Assembly (NCBI GenBank): GCA_023101725.1
Contig: JALJCO010013448.1
Coordinates: 1-64,000 of the forward strand
Direction: 5' to 3'
Length of the DNA stretch: 64,000 bases
Source: Atherinomorus stipes
Lineage: Eukaryota; Chordata; Actinopteri; Atheriniformes; Atherinidae
Position 1 is the first letter of the stretch, and every line of letters starts with the position of its first letter. A program made the translations under genes and the position numbers. Shown here in pieces: positions 22,000 through 32,889 of this stretch. A model generated the notes under the pieces. The model worked only from the letters and a program-made list of their open reading frames with translations, did no database searches and was not told the origin of the DNA.

Positions 22000-23200
22000 T
22001 AATGGGTTTCTAAGCCATCATCCTGCAGAAGCCGAATGCTTTGAATATTGACTTGGCTTCATGGCAACTTGGTTTATTATTACCCACCGCGATTTCCCTA
22101 AGGATTCCCTTTCCATTAACTGGGGGCCGATCCCGGCCGGCTGAGTGATGGGATTTGGGAGCAGGTACAAAAGGCAAGAATTAGGTTGCGGCCCTGCATC
22201 GGAAGCTCAGAGCTCAGACATGCAGAACGGACACAAACAAGAAGGCGAATGAGGAAGCGCCGCAAGACAAAGCAGCAGACAATGAGTTGCGTGACAGCAG
22301 CGAGGCACGAGAAGCAGGGCCGGGATTTAAATAGCCGGCGTGTGTTTGTGGGGCGGCTGGGAGGGCGTGTGCTATACATATCTCATGCCCACTGCGGGTC
22401 TCGTTGTTCGGGAGCCGCTTCAAGGGGGACGGATCTGGATGGAGAAGCTGGTCTCCGGGGCCGGCAGAGGGAAATGTGTTGGGCCCCCGGCCAGAGAGAG
22501 CCTTCCTTAGACCTTCCCTGCACATCCAACAGCAAACAGAAACGTCTGCAGCTGGAGCGAGGCCTCCAGATGCTCCATTCAGCGGGGAAGAGGCCCTTTG
22601 TGACGGCTCCGTGTTTTAGCCTCCTCCCCCGCTACAAAAGGGAGCGTTATCAAACCCTATTGTTTCTATTCAATTAGCTGTCATTACCAACGGCAGTTTG
22701 ATTACTGAGTTCATTTGGCTGGTGGAGAACAATGAAGGCAGCAAGCCGTCTTTTCATCCACCCGCCGCTAACATTGTGTTCTCCGCTGGAGAGAATTAAA
22801 TGGGGCTTGTCTGTGAGGAATGAGGTGTGCACAGCCAAAGTGATGCCGCCACTTATTCGTTTGGACGCCCCGATGTCCGCAAATGCCAGCAGACATGGAG
22901 CAAAGAGAGCTGGATAAAAAGGAACAGCATATTCCTGAGCGATTAACAACCTGAGCAGGCAGCAGGAGAAGACAAACGCGGAGCTGCATTGATTTCACGA
23001 CTATAACGAGCACCATTAAATCAGGCGAAACCCACAGGGACACGCCAGCACCATTAGGAGGTCAGTTCCCGAGAATGCCACAGACAACTGCGATCCATAC
23101 GTGATCTATCTAATGCACTTATATAAAAGGAAGGGATGTTTCACAAATTGACATCAGAGTTTTCCCTGAATTTCCCGAAATTCGTTAAGTAATTAGGTTT
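22000..23200. other. Low-repeat intron block, candidate conserved non-coding element
   Basis: Free of visible repeats. The part at 22650-22920 looks most like regulatory DNA (TTCAATTAGCTGTCATTACC, GATTACTGAG, AACAATG, TTAAATGG). Open frames on both strands here (for example 22186-22677) have no recognisable domain and no splice context. Conservation must be tested. Confidence 0.35.
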
Positions 23201-23445
23201 TACTCATTTTTGGGGGGTCATTTGCTCTGGTCAAATATCATTTCTGAGGCCTTCAGAGAAGCCAGGGCCCGATCTCAAATCACCTATGGCTAAACCACGC
23301 CCACAAACCTGATGAGCCAATCACAGTGCGCATAGCTAACCCAATACACTCGGAAATTCTCTGCTTGGACCTCCATTAAAGTTTCTCTGATTTTGTTCGT
23401 TTTTACGTCTTTATGTGTTTCTTTTAGTTTAGCTGTGGTGTCATA
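23201..23445. other. Intron sequence without recognised features
   Basis: Includes ACCACGCCCACAAACCTGAT-type sequence of unknown origin. No array or exon. Confidence 0.4.
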
Positions 23446-23859
23446 CAGGTGTAGAACAGGTGTGGTGTAGAACAGGTGTGGTGTCATACAGGTGTGTTGT
23501 AGTACAGGTGTGGTGTAGTATAGGTTTGGTGTAGTATAGGTGTGGTGTAGAACAGGTGTGGTGTAGTACAGGTGTGGTGTAGAACAGGTGTGGTGTAGTA
23601 CAGGTGTGGTGTAGAACAGGTGTGGTGTAGTACAGGTGTGGTGTAGTACAGGTGTGTTGTAGTACAGGTGTGGTGTAGAACAGGTGTGTTGTAGTACAGG
23701 TGTGGTGTAGTACAGGTGTGTTGTAGTACAGGTGTGGTGTAGAACAGGTGTGGTGTAGTACAGGTGTGGTGTAGTACAGGTGTGTTGTAGTACAGGTGTG
23801 GTGTAGAACAGGTGTGGTGTAGTACAGATGTGGTGCAAAAGGGGGGGGGGGGGGGGGAA

Positions 23860-23902
<43 letters not shown>

Positions 23903-24951
23903 GTACAGGTGTAATTTTTTTTTTGTGGGGTGTAGTATAGGTGTAGTACAGGTGTAGTATAGGTGTGGTGTAGTGTAGGTGTAGTACAGGTGTAGTATAG
24001 GTGTAGTACAGGTGTGGTGTAGTACAGGTGTGGTGTAGTACAGATGTGGTGCAGTACAGGTGTGGTGAAGTATAGGTGTAGTACAGGTGTAGTATAGGTG
24101 TGGTGTAGTGTAGTACAGGTGTAGTATAGGTGTAGTACAGGTGTAGTATAGGTGTAGTACAGGTGTAGTATAGGTGTGGTGTAGTGTAGGTGTAGTATAG
24201 GTGTAGTACAGGTGTAGTATAGATGTAGTACAGGTGTAGTATAGATGTAGTACAGGTGTAGTATAGGTGTAGTACAGGTGTAGTATAGGTGTAGTATAGG
24301 TGTAGTACAGGTGTAGTGTAGGTGTAGTTAGTGTGTGTAGTACAGGTGTAGTATAGGTGTAGTACAGGTGTAGTATAGGTGTAGTATAGGTGTGGTACAG
24401 GTGTAGTATAGGTGTAGTATAGGTGTAGTACAGGTGTGGTGTAGTACAGGTGTGGTGTAGTATAGCTGTGGTGTAGTACAGGTGTAGTATAGGTGTAGTA
24501 TAGGTGTAGTACAGGTGTAGTATAGGTGTAGTATAGGTGTAGTATAGGTGTAGTACAGGTGTAGTATAGGTGTAGTACAGGTGTAGTATAGGTGTAGTGT
24601 AGGTGTAGTATAGGTGTAGTGTAGGTGTAGTATAGTAGTGTAGTATAGGTGTAGTATAGGTGTAGTATAGGTGTAGTACAGGTGTAGTATAGGTGTAGTA
24701 CAGGTGTAGTATAGGTGTAGTACAGGTGTAGTACAGGTGTAGTACAGGTGTAGTATAGGTGTAGTACAGGTGTAGTATAGGTGTAGTACAGGTGTAGTAT
24801 AGGTGTTGTAGTGTAGGTGTAGTGTAGGTGTAGTATAGGTGTAGTATAGGTGTAGTACAGGTGTAGTACAGGTGTAGTATAGGTGTAGTATAGGTGTAGT
24901 ACAGGTGTAGTATAGGTGTAGTACAGGTGTAGTATAGGTGTGGTGTAGTAA
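23446..24951. repeat. Compound 16-bp / 11-bp minisatellite with internal G runs
   Basis: 23446-23834 consists mainly of 16-bp units (TAGTACAGGTGTGGTG and TAGAACAGGTGTGGTG). 23930-24951 consists mainly of 11-bp units (TAGTACAGGTG and TAGTATAGGTG). The two share the TAGTACAGGTGT core and are separated by long G runs (23841-23899). Long minus-strand open frames (over 500 codons, Tyr/Thr/Leu-rich) arise from the unit and are not genes. Confidence 0.95.
23841..23899. repeat. G17-AA-G40 homopolymer run
   Basis: Seventeen G, two A, then forty G. Such a run can form G-quadruplex structures. It is also a place where assemblies often go wrong, so its exact length is doubtful. Confidence 0.9.
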
Positions 24952-25054
24952 CGTTGGTAACGACACGCCTCTGGCTCTGCAGCCAGACTCTCCTCGGCCT
25001 CCGTGTCTGTTGAATCAGTTTTTGGCACAACACCGGAAATTACATGATTTATTT

Positions 25055-25160
25055 TCAGCTTTAATATCGGTATCGATATCCGTTATCAGCCACATGAGCT
25101 TTAAAATATCCACATATCAGATATTGGCCTATATTCCAATATCATGCATCCCTATTAAAG
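25055..25160. mobile_element. GATATC/hAT-like element fragment
   Basis: TTTAATATCGGTATCGATATC through CCAATATCATGCATCCCTA has the ATCGG pattern and GCATCCCTA end of the hAT-like repeats elsewhere in the window. The left terminal repeat is not found. Confidence 0.6.
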
Positions 25161-25411
25161 GAACTTGAGGCAAGATTAAGAAACAAAACTCGCGACCGGC
25201 GCTTCAGGTAACTGCAGCCACGAGCCACAAACTGAAGCTATAACGTTGTTTCCTACGCTTTTTCTTCGTAGTTGCACTTTTTAGTGTCTTTCAGTTGATC
25301 TGGATCGTTTTCTGACGGCAGAAGAATCCATAACTATCGCTAACAGTGTTTGAATTTAACGCGACCGTAAGGGTTAAGGGACTTGGACTGGGACCCAAGT
25401 CTGGTTCTCAC

Positions 25412-25540
25412 CTCTCCTGTTCCAGCCTCATCCTCAGAGTCTCCTCCTCCGACGCCTGCGTGTCCTCCACTTTAGATTTCCCGGAGCTCCTCCTTTCCAT
25501 CCTGTCATCCGCCCGCTCATCCCTCCGGTTCTTTCCGAAC
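25412..25540 (-). CDS. pard3: pard3-like coding exon (middle)
   Basis: This 129-nt exon has an acceptor TTGTTTGCAG (25550-25541) and donor GAGAG|GTGAGA (GT at 25411-25410). Its first G completes an Arg codon begun by AG in the 62262-62466 exon, and its final AG is completed by the first G of the 5693-5977 exon. It is open throughout: FGKNRRDERADDRMERRSSG, then KSKVEDTQASEEETLRMRLE and QE. The FGK-R-D start directly after MFR and the SEEE--RM--EQER end are the conserved Par-3 order. The sequence is highly charged and probably continues a coiled-coil or basic segment of the C-terminal region. Introns of 36.7 kb upstream and 19.4 kb downstream flank it; both are loaded with repeats. Paralogue not resolved. 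Confidence 0.9.
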
Positions 25541-25950
25541 CTGCAAACAACAGCAGAGAGTCCGCACGCTGATCATTTCCAGTCTGATGTGGATATTTCT
25601 ATCGGAGCGCGTCTCCGCTTATCTGGGAGAGTCAGGTGAAACACTGTGTAGGAAATTAAAGTGTCAACCTGTCAGAATGTGCGGGTTTGGTTTGTGTTGC
25701 AGGCGGCCCGGGAGGAGCCTCCCTCAGCACCAATTCAATATTGAAAGAATAACTTGGCCTTTTTCATATAAATGGAATCAGAACGCATCAAGCCGTATCA
25801 GGAGATAAGGCTGGATTCCCTCTCTGCCGAGTCCTCGTGTTGGACAGAGAAGTAGTCGGAGCACATTCCTACGCCAGAAGTGGAAAACAGATAAAGTCGG
25901 CTTCTCTAAAGAGAGGCTGAGCGTTTGTTTCCTCACGGAGCGGTAAAGTT
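25541..25950. other. Intron sequence upstream of the middle pard3 exon
   Basis: No repeats recognised. It includes AACTTGGCCTTTTTCATATAA and other unique sequence, which may hold splicing or regulatory elements. Confidence 0.4.
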
Positions 25951-25952
25951 TA

Positions 25953-26235
25953 CTTAGTGATAGCAGCAGTGACAGCTCATGATGCGGATTTGAGGACGCA
26001 GGCGAGAGGCTGGAATCATCATAAAAACACCAGCTGGACCGTTTTCCTCCAAAACTGCTTCATTCCTGGAGTCATAGATCCAATAAGGTGTTAGAACCTC
26101 CCGTTCGCCCACATCCCGGACTGAGATCTGGTGACTGTGGAGAACATCGGAGTACAGTGAACTCATCATCATGTTGGAGATGATGTCATCGTTGTGACAT
26201 GGTACATCATCCTGCTGGAAGCAGCATCAGAAGAT
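25953..26235 (-). pseudogene. Tc1-like transposase 3' fragment, decayed
   Basis: On the minus strand, TTCCAGCAGGATGATG, ATGATGAGTTCACTGTACTC and CCACAGTCACCAGATCTCAG correspond to the DDE-domain end of a Tc1 transposase (the SPDL-type motif region). Frames are broken and parts deleted. It is the same family as 30735-32245. Confidence 0.8.
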
Positions 26236-26274
26236 GCTCCGCTGTACGAATAAGCCAAACCCGAAGACGGTATT

Positions 26275-26350
26275 CAGAATCCAATCCACTTTATTTATAA
26301 AGCACATTTAAGTCAGAACATGTCTCCAAAGTGCTGCACATACGAAATAC
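26275..26350. repeat. Dispersed fish repeat fragment (CACTTTATTTATAAAGCAC)
   Basis: The segment CAATCCACTTTATTTATAAA and CCAAAGTGCTGCACAT resembles a common short fish interspersed sequence. Identification rests on general familiarity only. Confidence 0.5.
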
Positions 26351-26815
26351 CCAGCAATGAGAATGAAAAGTCCAACCAGGCTGAAGAGCTCCAAAACATC
26401 GGTTCTTCATTTCTACTGTTGCGTATAAACCAGAGCAGAGGTTGTTCCTGTTCCTGACATGATAGACGCCCCCCTTTACATCTAACTACGTCAGTACGTC
26501 CCCGTGCAACATTCCAGCAGGTGTTTCTGTCTTATTCTATTACTATAAATTAAATTTTTATTGTAATATTTCTTCTTGTCCGACCTTTGCCTGCTGCTGT
26601 AGCACCAGAATTCGCTGCTCAGTGAGTAAAGAACATCTCATCAGATACAGTATCTGTTCCAGCAGCTCAAAGGACTGATGAGCTTCATCTTCTCATAGTT
26701 TACCTGAGCTGCTACGAATTATTTTACCACGAAAAAGAAATACGGTTACATTTAATTACTAAATTTGTGTCAAATAAATTAAATCTCAATGTGTCACCTT
26801 TACAAGGCGCTAGAA
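26351..26815. other. Intron sequence without recognised features
   Basis: AT-rich unique sequence. No exon or array seen. Confidence 0.45.
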
Positions 26816-26821
26816 TCAGTT

Positions 26822-27863
26822 TTATGGGTGCATGTGGAGAACCCTTGCATTCACAGGGAAAGCCCTAACATAAATGTGGAGAACCCGTGGGGAACCCACA
26901 GGGAGAACCCATGCATACATGTGGAGAACCCATGCATAAATGTGGAGAACCCATGGGGAACCCACAGGGAGAACCCATGCATACATGTGGAGAACCCATG
27001 CATAAATGTGGAGAACCCATGGGGAACCCACAGGGAGAACCCATGCATACATGTGGAGAACCCACACATACATGTGGAGAACCCATGGGGAACCCACAGG
27101 GAGAACCCATGCATACATGTGGAGAACCCTTGCATTCACAGGGATAGCCCTAACATAAATGTGGAGAACCCGTGGGGAACCCACAGGGAGAACCCACACA
27201 CACATGTGGAGAACCCACACAAACATGTAGAGAACCCATGCATACATGTGGAGAACCCATGGGGAACCCACAGGGAGAACCCACGCATACATGGGGAGAA
27301 ACCATGGGGAACCCACAGGGAGAACCCAAACATATATGTGGAGAACCCATGCATACATGTAAAGAACCCATGCATACATGGGGAGAACCCATGGGGAACC
27401 CACAGGGAGAACCCACACGTATATGTGGAGAACCCAAACATACATGTAGAAAACGCATGGGAAACCCACAGGGAGAACCCACACACACATGTGGAGAACC
27501 CACACATACATGTAAGAGAACCCATGCATACATGGGGAGAAACCATGGGGAACCCACAGGGAGAACCCAAACATACATGTGGAGAACCCACGCATACATG
27601 TAAAGAACCCATGCATACATGGGGAGAACCCATGGGGAACCCACAGGGAGAACCCACACGTATATGTGGAGAACCCAAACATACATGTGGAGAACGCATG
27701 GGAAACCCACAGGGAGAACCCACACACACATGTGGAGAACCCACACTACATGTAGAGAACCTATGCATACATGTGGAGAACCCATGGGGAACCCACAGGG
27801 AGACCCCACACACACATGTAGAGAACCCACTCCAACAGGCACAGACCCAGTGGGGAACCCCCC

Positions 27864-27899
<36 letters not shown>

Positions 27900-27990
27900 G
27901 AGAACCCATGCATACATGTGGAGAACCCATGGGGAACCCACAGGGAGAACCCATGCATCCATGGGGAGAACCCACTAAAAAGACTTGAGG
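26822..27990. repeat. 21/24-bp minisatellite with stop-free frames
   Basis: Alternating units ACCCATGCATACATGTGGAG(A) of 21 bp and ACCCATGGGGAACCCACAGG(GAGA) of 24 bp. Because both periods are multiples of three, a 399-codon plus-strand frame (VENPCIHVENPWGTHRENP) and 270-301-codon minus-strand frames stay open. A (CA)n run interrupts at about 27865-27897. The unit resembles the core of the SINE at 32515-32888. Confidence 0.95.
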
Positions 27991-27999
27991 GAACCCACT

Positions 28000-29230
28000 C
28001 CCCGTCCAGCGGAGGCTGGAACCAGTGACCTGCTGGTGATTAAACTGGTTCCATCTGTTCAGACGTAAATGAGTGAGGAATAAAACGCGTTTCTGAGTTT
28101 GTGTGGGGAGTAAATGCTGCTGGCAGGACTGCAGCTCCCAGTAAGAAGCAGAGCCGTGTCGTCAGAGAACCAGTAAGCATCCCAGTCGCGTTCCTCTGTT
28201 CCCTCTGCTTTGATCTGGGCCCTCCTTCCAGGCCGCTAGCGACGGGGAACAGCCTTTCATGAAGCCCTTCATGCCCACAGTCCTGCTCAGCTTAATCTGC
28301 CAATATGTTTCACTCTAACAAATCCCCCCCCCTCCACTGATGTCCATCCAGAGCGCAGAAGTTTGTCTCCCTAAAGGTTGTGTTACGCTCCTCCACGGAT
28401 GGGTGGAAGAGAGCGAGAGGGAATTGGAAGAGGAAGAGAGGAAGGTGAATTTGCCTCAGGAAGTTAATGAAAGTCCTTGAAGTATTTGAAGCCGTCAGTT
28501 GCCGCGGTGACAGATCGCAGAGTCATCATCATCAGCCAACGTTCCCGACTCTATCACACTTTAACTGCAGCCATTTGTTGATTAATTAATCAGGTAATGT
28601 ATTAGATCTGCACATTCCAGAGATTACGCCTCCACGGCCGTCGTTCCCAAAGAGGCCGTTTCATCAAAGGTCCGAGAAGCTTTAATGTAAAGCAGCGAGC
28701 GACAAACATCCACCGGGGGGGCCGTTCCCTGCTACGAATATATCTGCCTCCACCTGCTTACAGTCGGCCGCGTTTCATGTTTTCTTTTCTGAGAAAGTTT
28801 TGAAAACCGCCCAGTAAAGCTGAGCCAGAAGGAAGGTGAAATAACGGCTCGGCTTACCGCCTTTCCTCCCTGACATTGAGCGGGACTCTCGAGGCATCAT
28901 AATCAATGCATGAGTTATGTTCTGGAACGTAAACACTCAATAAAATCCAGTCTTTGTTTGTGATTCTAGTTATTGAATTTCCTCTAACTTGTGGCCGCAT
29001 GCGCTCACATCCATGCTGGTTAAAAAGTCATCAGATGTGATTACAGGAGAAGGTTGATTATTGTTATTGACTTTTTTGGTTAAAAGATGATAAATATGTG
29101 AGCATTCGCCAGTCAAACACAATCAAGTCCATGTCGAAGCAGTTCTGTCCACATTTCAGCGCTTTCAGTCCTCATTTTTCCTCCTGTGAGTTTTCTGGAA
29201 GCAGAAGCTGCCTGGATGACTCCTGCCCAT
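28000..29230. other. Low-repeat intron block, candidate conserved non-coding element
   Basis: Repeat-free by eye. 28440-28700 has dense ATTA, GATTAATTAATCAGG and TGACAG motifs. No coding exon of Par-3 type was found. Confidence 0.3.
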
Positions 29231-29233
29231 CAT

Positions 29234-29460
29234 TTAAAGGATAACTTTCTCTTTTTTTTCAACCTGGACCTGGAATTTACTCACCCGTAAAGTTTCTGCA
29301 TCATTTTGACTCCGTCTAAAGATATTACATTGCATTGGTGTACATCCAGTAAAATGGCGGCGACGGGGCAGCTTCTATATCAGACATTATCTGCAGCAAA
29401 ACTCACTGATTTCAACAAAGCTTAAATGATTAAATTCATTGTTTTCTCTGCTGTGGCAGC
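29234..29460. mobile_element. TTAA-flanked element end (AGGATAACTT type)
   Basis: TTAA (29234-29237) followed by AGGATAACTTTC, then CAACCTGGACCTG, resembles the TTAA-AGGAGAACTTCGG start at 37858 with its ATCTGGATC. Both share a TATCAGACATTATCTGC / GGCATTATCTGCTACAAACTC segment about 150 bp in. The far end was not located. Confidence 0.6.
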
Positions 29461-29493
29461 AAGTTATTCCTCCTCTCCTCTCTGTGTCCAAAA

Positions 29494-29625
29494 GGGCGGG
29501 AAAAAATATTGATACACCGAAATATTACAATATTTCAATATGTTGGTATTATATTGATATTTAAAAACGCCTTTTCCAATATCACATTTTAAAGCCGATA
29601 TCAGCTGATGATATCACGTATCCCT
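29494..29625. mobile_element. hAT-like MITE fragment
   Basis: GGGCGGGAAAAAATATTGATACACCG is a decayed start of the MITE at 29731. It continues only to a GCCGATATCAGCTG part of a related repeat. Confidence 0.65.
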
Positions 29626-29730
29626 GGAAGACTCCAGAACGGTCATGTTGTGTCGACGTCACCGTGGTAGCGGCAGATCGTGATCGTGTCGTGTCGTGTC
29701 GTGTCACCAGCTCACAGGCAACAGCTTGTC

Positions 29731-30028
29731 TAGGGCTGGGAAAAAATATCGATACACTGAAATATCGCTATATTTTCATATGCAGATTTCACATAGATAT
29801 TCAAAAATGCGATATTGATCTATTTTACCAACAGCATATCACCAGATTTCGTAAGATAACGGTGAAATCTCGCATGATTTCATGAAAACCCGTGAGATTT
29901 CTTGACTGAATGACGGAATCTTGCGAGATTTCATTCGTAAAAGATTGATACATTTTTAAATATCGATATATCAGCATATGAAAATGTGGCGATATTTCAG
30001 CATATCAGGATTTTTTTTCCCAGCCCTA
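29731..30028. mobile_element. hAT-like MITE, 298 bp, full length
   Basis: Ends TAGGGCTGGGAAAAAATATC and the complement of TAGGGCTGGGAAAAAAAATCC are inverted. The flanks AGCTTGTC and ATCTTGAC match at 6 of 8 positions (aged target duplication). The interior has the CTTGCGAGATTTCATTCGT motif shared with 6163-6397. Confidence 0.85.
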
Positions 30029-30039
30029 ATCTTGACTAC

Positions 30040-30730
30040 AAAACACCTCCTTCCAGTTTCCGTCCGTCGTGCCTCGGCGTCTGTCCTGAGCTGTGATGGT
30101 GACATAATCGACTGTGGTTGTTGGCTTGTTGCTGCATTCTGAACTCAGACTCACCGTTTCTGCGTCTCGGCTGTGATTTACCTGCAAATCCTGCAGAAAC
30201 ATCATGAGCTACTCGCTGAGTTGGAGATTCGGGAGCTCAGCTGGAACGACGTATCAACCATGCGGGATGCGTGAAACAAACGTCCTTCAACAAAAGCGAC
30301 TGGACTCCAGTTGATTTCTAATTCTGGCGTTTCTTGGAGCTCAGCTATCAAGGCTGCAATGACCCACCTGCACTTGTTCTAAGTATCAATTATAACCATG
30401 ATTGCACAATTAATGCCTACATGGTGACGAGGCCTCCCGTCATCATATAATAAATGAAATTATATTTCAGTGTTCAGGGGTTGCTGTTTATAGACAATAT
30501 GTTCTAATGATTTGCTTCTTTACAGACTCATTTAATTAGGATGTGTGTTCACATATTGAACATATGATTCATGCCCCTTAGATCAAAGTGGATATGACAC
30601 ACGTTAACTTGTACAATGCTGGTTTGCACCTTCTAAACTGGTTCTATAGAACAACACGACTTCATACCGTTTAGTTTTATCAGAGAATAAACCCTTCATC
30701 TGTTTATCATTTGTTAACTTGTCGACTTCA
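30040..30730. other. Intron sequence without recognised features
   Basis: Mixed AT-rich sequence. No array, exon or terminal repeat seen. Confidence 0.45.
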
Positions 30731-30734
30731 TCAG

Positions 30735-32245
30735 CTTCACCTGTTCAACTGCTGTTCACACGGCAACATCTAGTCATGTAGACGTGGTGAAGACGACTTG
30801 CTGAAGTTCAAACTGAGCATCAGAATGAGGAAGAAAGGGGATTTAATGGTTGCTGGTCTGAGTATTTACTGGGATTTCCACCACAACCATCTCTAGTTTC
30901 CTGAGATGTTCTGAAGAAGAGAAAATCTCCAGGAAGCAGCAGGCGTCTGGACCAGAATGCAGCAGAAGACCAGACCGGGTGCCGCTCCTGTCAGCTAAGA
31001 TCAGGAAACTGAGGCTACAATTTACAAAGACTCACCAGAACTGGACAATAGAAGATGGAGGAACGTTGCTGGTCTGATGAGTCTCCATTTCTGCTCCACA
31101 TTCAGGTACTACAAGCAAAATCCAACACATGCACAACATATTCTACTAATCCTCATCTTATGATGTCATAGGATCGGATTGAGGATATCCCGGACAAGCC
31201 CCGATTAATGTTACAGACCTCCGGCTTGCCAGGGGAAAGGGGATTAACATTAAAGGAATACTACACCCACACAATGATGTGCAATGATTTTCTACTCACC
31301 CTCTGAACAAAACTGTGGAGCACTTCAATATCTCAAATGCAGCCGGAGATCGGAGATCGGACAGGTTTTAGTTTCCACCAACTTTCATATAATGGAGTTC
31401 AGCGGCGACTGAACCAAAAAGGTCCATAAAAGTCCACAAAAACTTGTCAATATTCCTTCATACTGCTCGTCCAATGTAATCCAAGTGTCCTGAGTGGATA
31501 GCGTCCAGAATTTACTGGCAACCACATCATTTAGTAGATTTTTAGAGCTTAAACAGTACTACAGCTAGCTGCCGCAAAGCGCGCCCTTGAGAGTTCACAA
31601 CACTATGGAAGCCGCGGCTTCCATAGTGTTGTGAACTCGCACAAACGTGCAAATAGAAACTGCACTGTAGCACTGTTTATGCAATAAAAAATACTAAATG
31701 ATGTGGTTTCCAGTAAATTATGGACGCTATCCACTCAGGACACTTGGGTTACACATTGGACAAGCAGTACGGAGGAATATTGACAAGTTTTTGTGGACTT
31801 TTATGGACCTTTTTGGTTCAGTCGCCGCTGAACTCCATTATATGAAAGTTGGGGGGAAACGAGAAGCCTTCCTGATCGCCGGCTGCATTTGAGATATTAA
31901 AAAAGTGCTCCAGAGTCTTGCTCAGCATGAGGGTGAGGAGAATCCTACTTCCAGCAGGAAGATGCACCATGTCACAAAACTCACATCATCTCCAGCTGCT
32001 TTCTGGAACATGACGATGAGTTCACTGGACTCCAATGTTCTCCACAGTCATCAGATCTCAGTCCAACAGAGCAGCTTTGGGATGTGGTGGAACGGGAGAT
32101 TCTCTTCATGAATCTGCAGCAACTGTGTGATGCCATCATGTCAATATGAAGCGAAATCTCTGAGGAATGTTTCCAACATCGTGTTGGATCTATGATCCCA
32201 GGAATGGAGGCAATTCTGGAGGAAAAAGCGTCCATCGTATCGTAT
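30735..32245 (+). pseudogene. Tc1-like transposase pseudogene, split and internally deleted
   Basis: The 5' part (30735-31108: AGCATCAGAATGAGGAAGAA, then CTGGTCTGAGTATTTACTGG and CAGCTAAGATCAGGAAACTG) and the 3' part (about 31932-32245: ACTTCCAGCAGGAAGATGCA, then CCACAGTCATCAGATCTCAG and TTTGGGATGTGGTGGAACG) belong to one Tc1-type transposase in the plus orientation. The middle, including catalytic residues, is lost. About 0.8 kb of other DNA, including a TTAA foldback element (31254-31931), lies between. Multiple frame breaks make it inactive. Confidence 0.88.
31254..31931. mobile_element. TTAA-flanked foldback element, second copy, right end lost
   Basis: TTAA at 31250-31253 precedes AGGAATACTACACCC. 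The arms carry the same blocks as 9241-10163 (CTCAAATGCAGCCGG; GTCCACAAAAACTTGTC; ACTGCTCGTCCAATGT) and are inverse to each other. The centre holds a near-perfect palindrome: the 31597-31618 segment CACTATGGAAGCCGCGGCTT, continuing as CCATAGTG. Confidence 0.85.
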
Positions 32246-32355
32246 CGCATCGCATCGCATCGTATCGTATCATATCATATCATATCATATATCATATATC
32301 ATATATCATATGATATATCATATCGTATTGAATCGTATTGTATCGTGTTGTGTTG
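32230..32355. repeat. CATCG/ATATC-type microsatellite
   Basis: Five-base units change gradually: ATCGT, ATCGC, ATCAT, then ATATCATAT, TATCGTATTG and GTGTTGT. This is a compound, imperfect microsatellite. Confidence 0.9.
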
Positions 32356-32514
32356 TAACTGTTTTTATGAAAAAGATATGAAATTAATTATTTTCTATAT
32401 CACGGGGATTTTATTCATTGATTAAAATCAAGGTTCTTACACATTCTGCAGAGTTTAAGAGGGCTAAAAAAAGCAAAAAAGTAACAAAATAACCAAGTAT
32501 TATTATGGAAAATT

Positions 32515-32888
32515 AGTCATTTTCTGTACCGCTTATCCAGTTCAGGGTCGACGGGGGTTGCTGGAGTCTATCCCAGCTATTATCAGGCGAGAGGCAGCTG
32601 GACAGGTCACCAGTCTGTCGCAGGACCAACACAGAGAGACAGACAACCATTCACACTCACATTCATACCTAGGGACAATTTAGTGATCGATTAACCTAAC
32701 ATGCATGTCTTTGGATGGTGGGAGGATGCCGGAGAACCCGAGGAGAACCCACGCATACACGGGGAGAACATGCAAACTCCACACAGGAAGGCTGCTGCTG
32801 GAATTGTTCAAACCCCCTCCTCAGCCGGGAATCGAACTAGCGACCGTCTCACTGTGAGGCTGTGGTGCTAACCACCACGCCACCATGG
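32515..32888 (-). mobile_element. tRNA-derived SINE
   Basis: Read on the minus strand from 32888, the head has GGCGTGGTGGTTAGCACC (A-box like) and CGCTAGTTCGATTCCCGGC (B-box like) spaced as in tRNA-derived pol III promoters. The body (GGTTCTCCGGC..., CATGCATGTTAGG) is followed by a 3' tail GTCGACCCTGAACTGGATAA-GCGGTACAG of the LINE-tail type. It is a common fish SINE layout; the family name is not assigned. A central piece also occurs at about 50240-50320. Confidence 0.85.
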
Positions 32889-32889
32889 A

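Noticed and set aside
23484..25028. 514-codon Tyr/Thr/Leu-rich open frame
   Set aside because: Product of 11/16-bp units. It crosses a G homopolymer and has no family resemblance.
26789..27988. 399-codon VENPCIHVENPWGTHRENP protein
   Set aside because: Unit lengths are multiples of three, so frames stay open on both strands. The unit looks SINE-derived.
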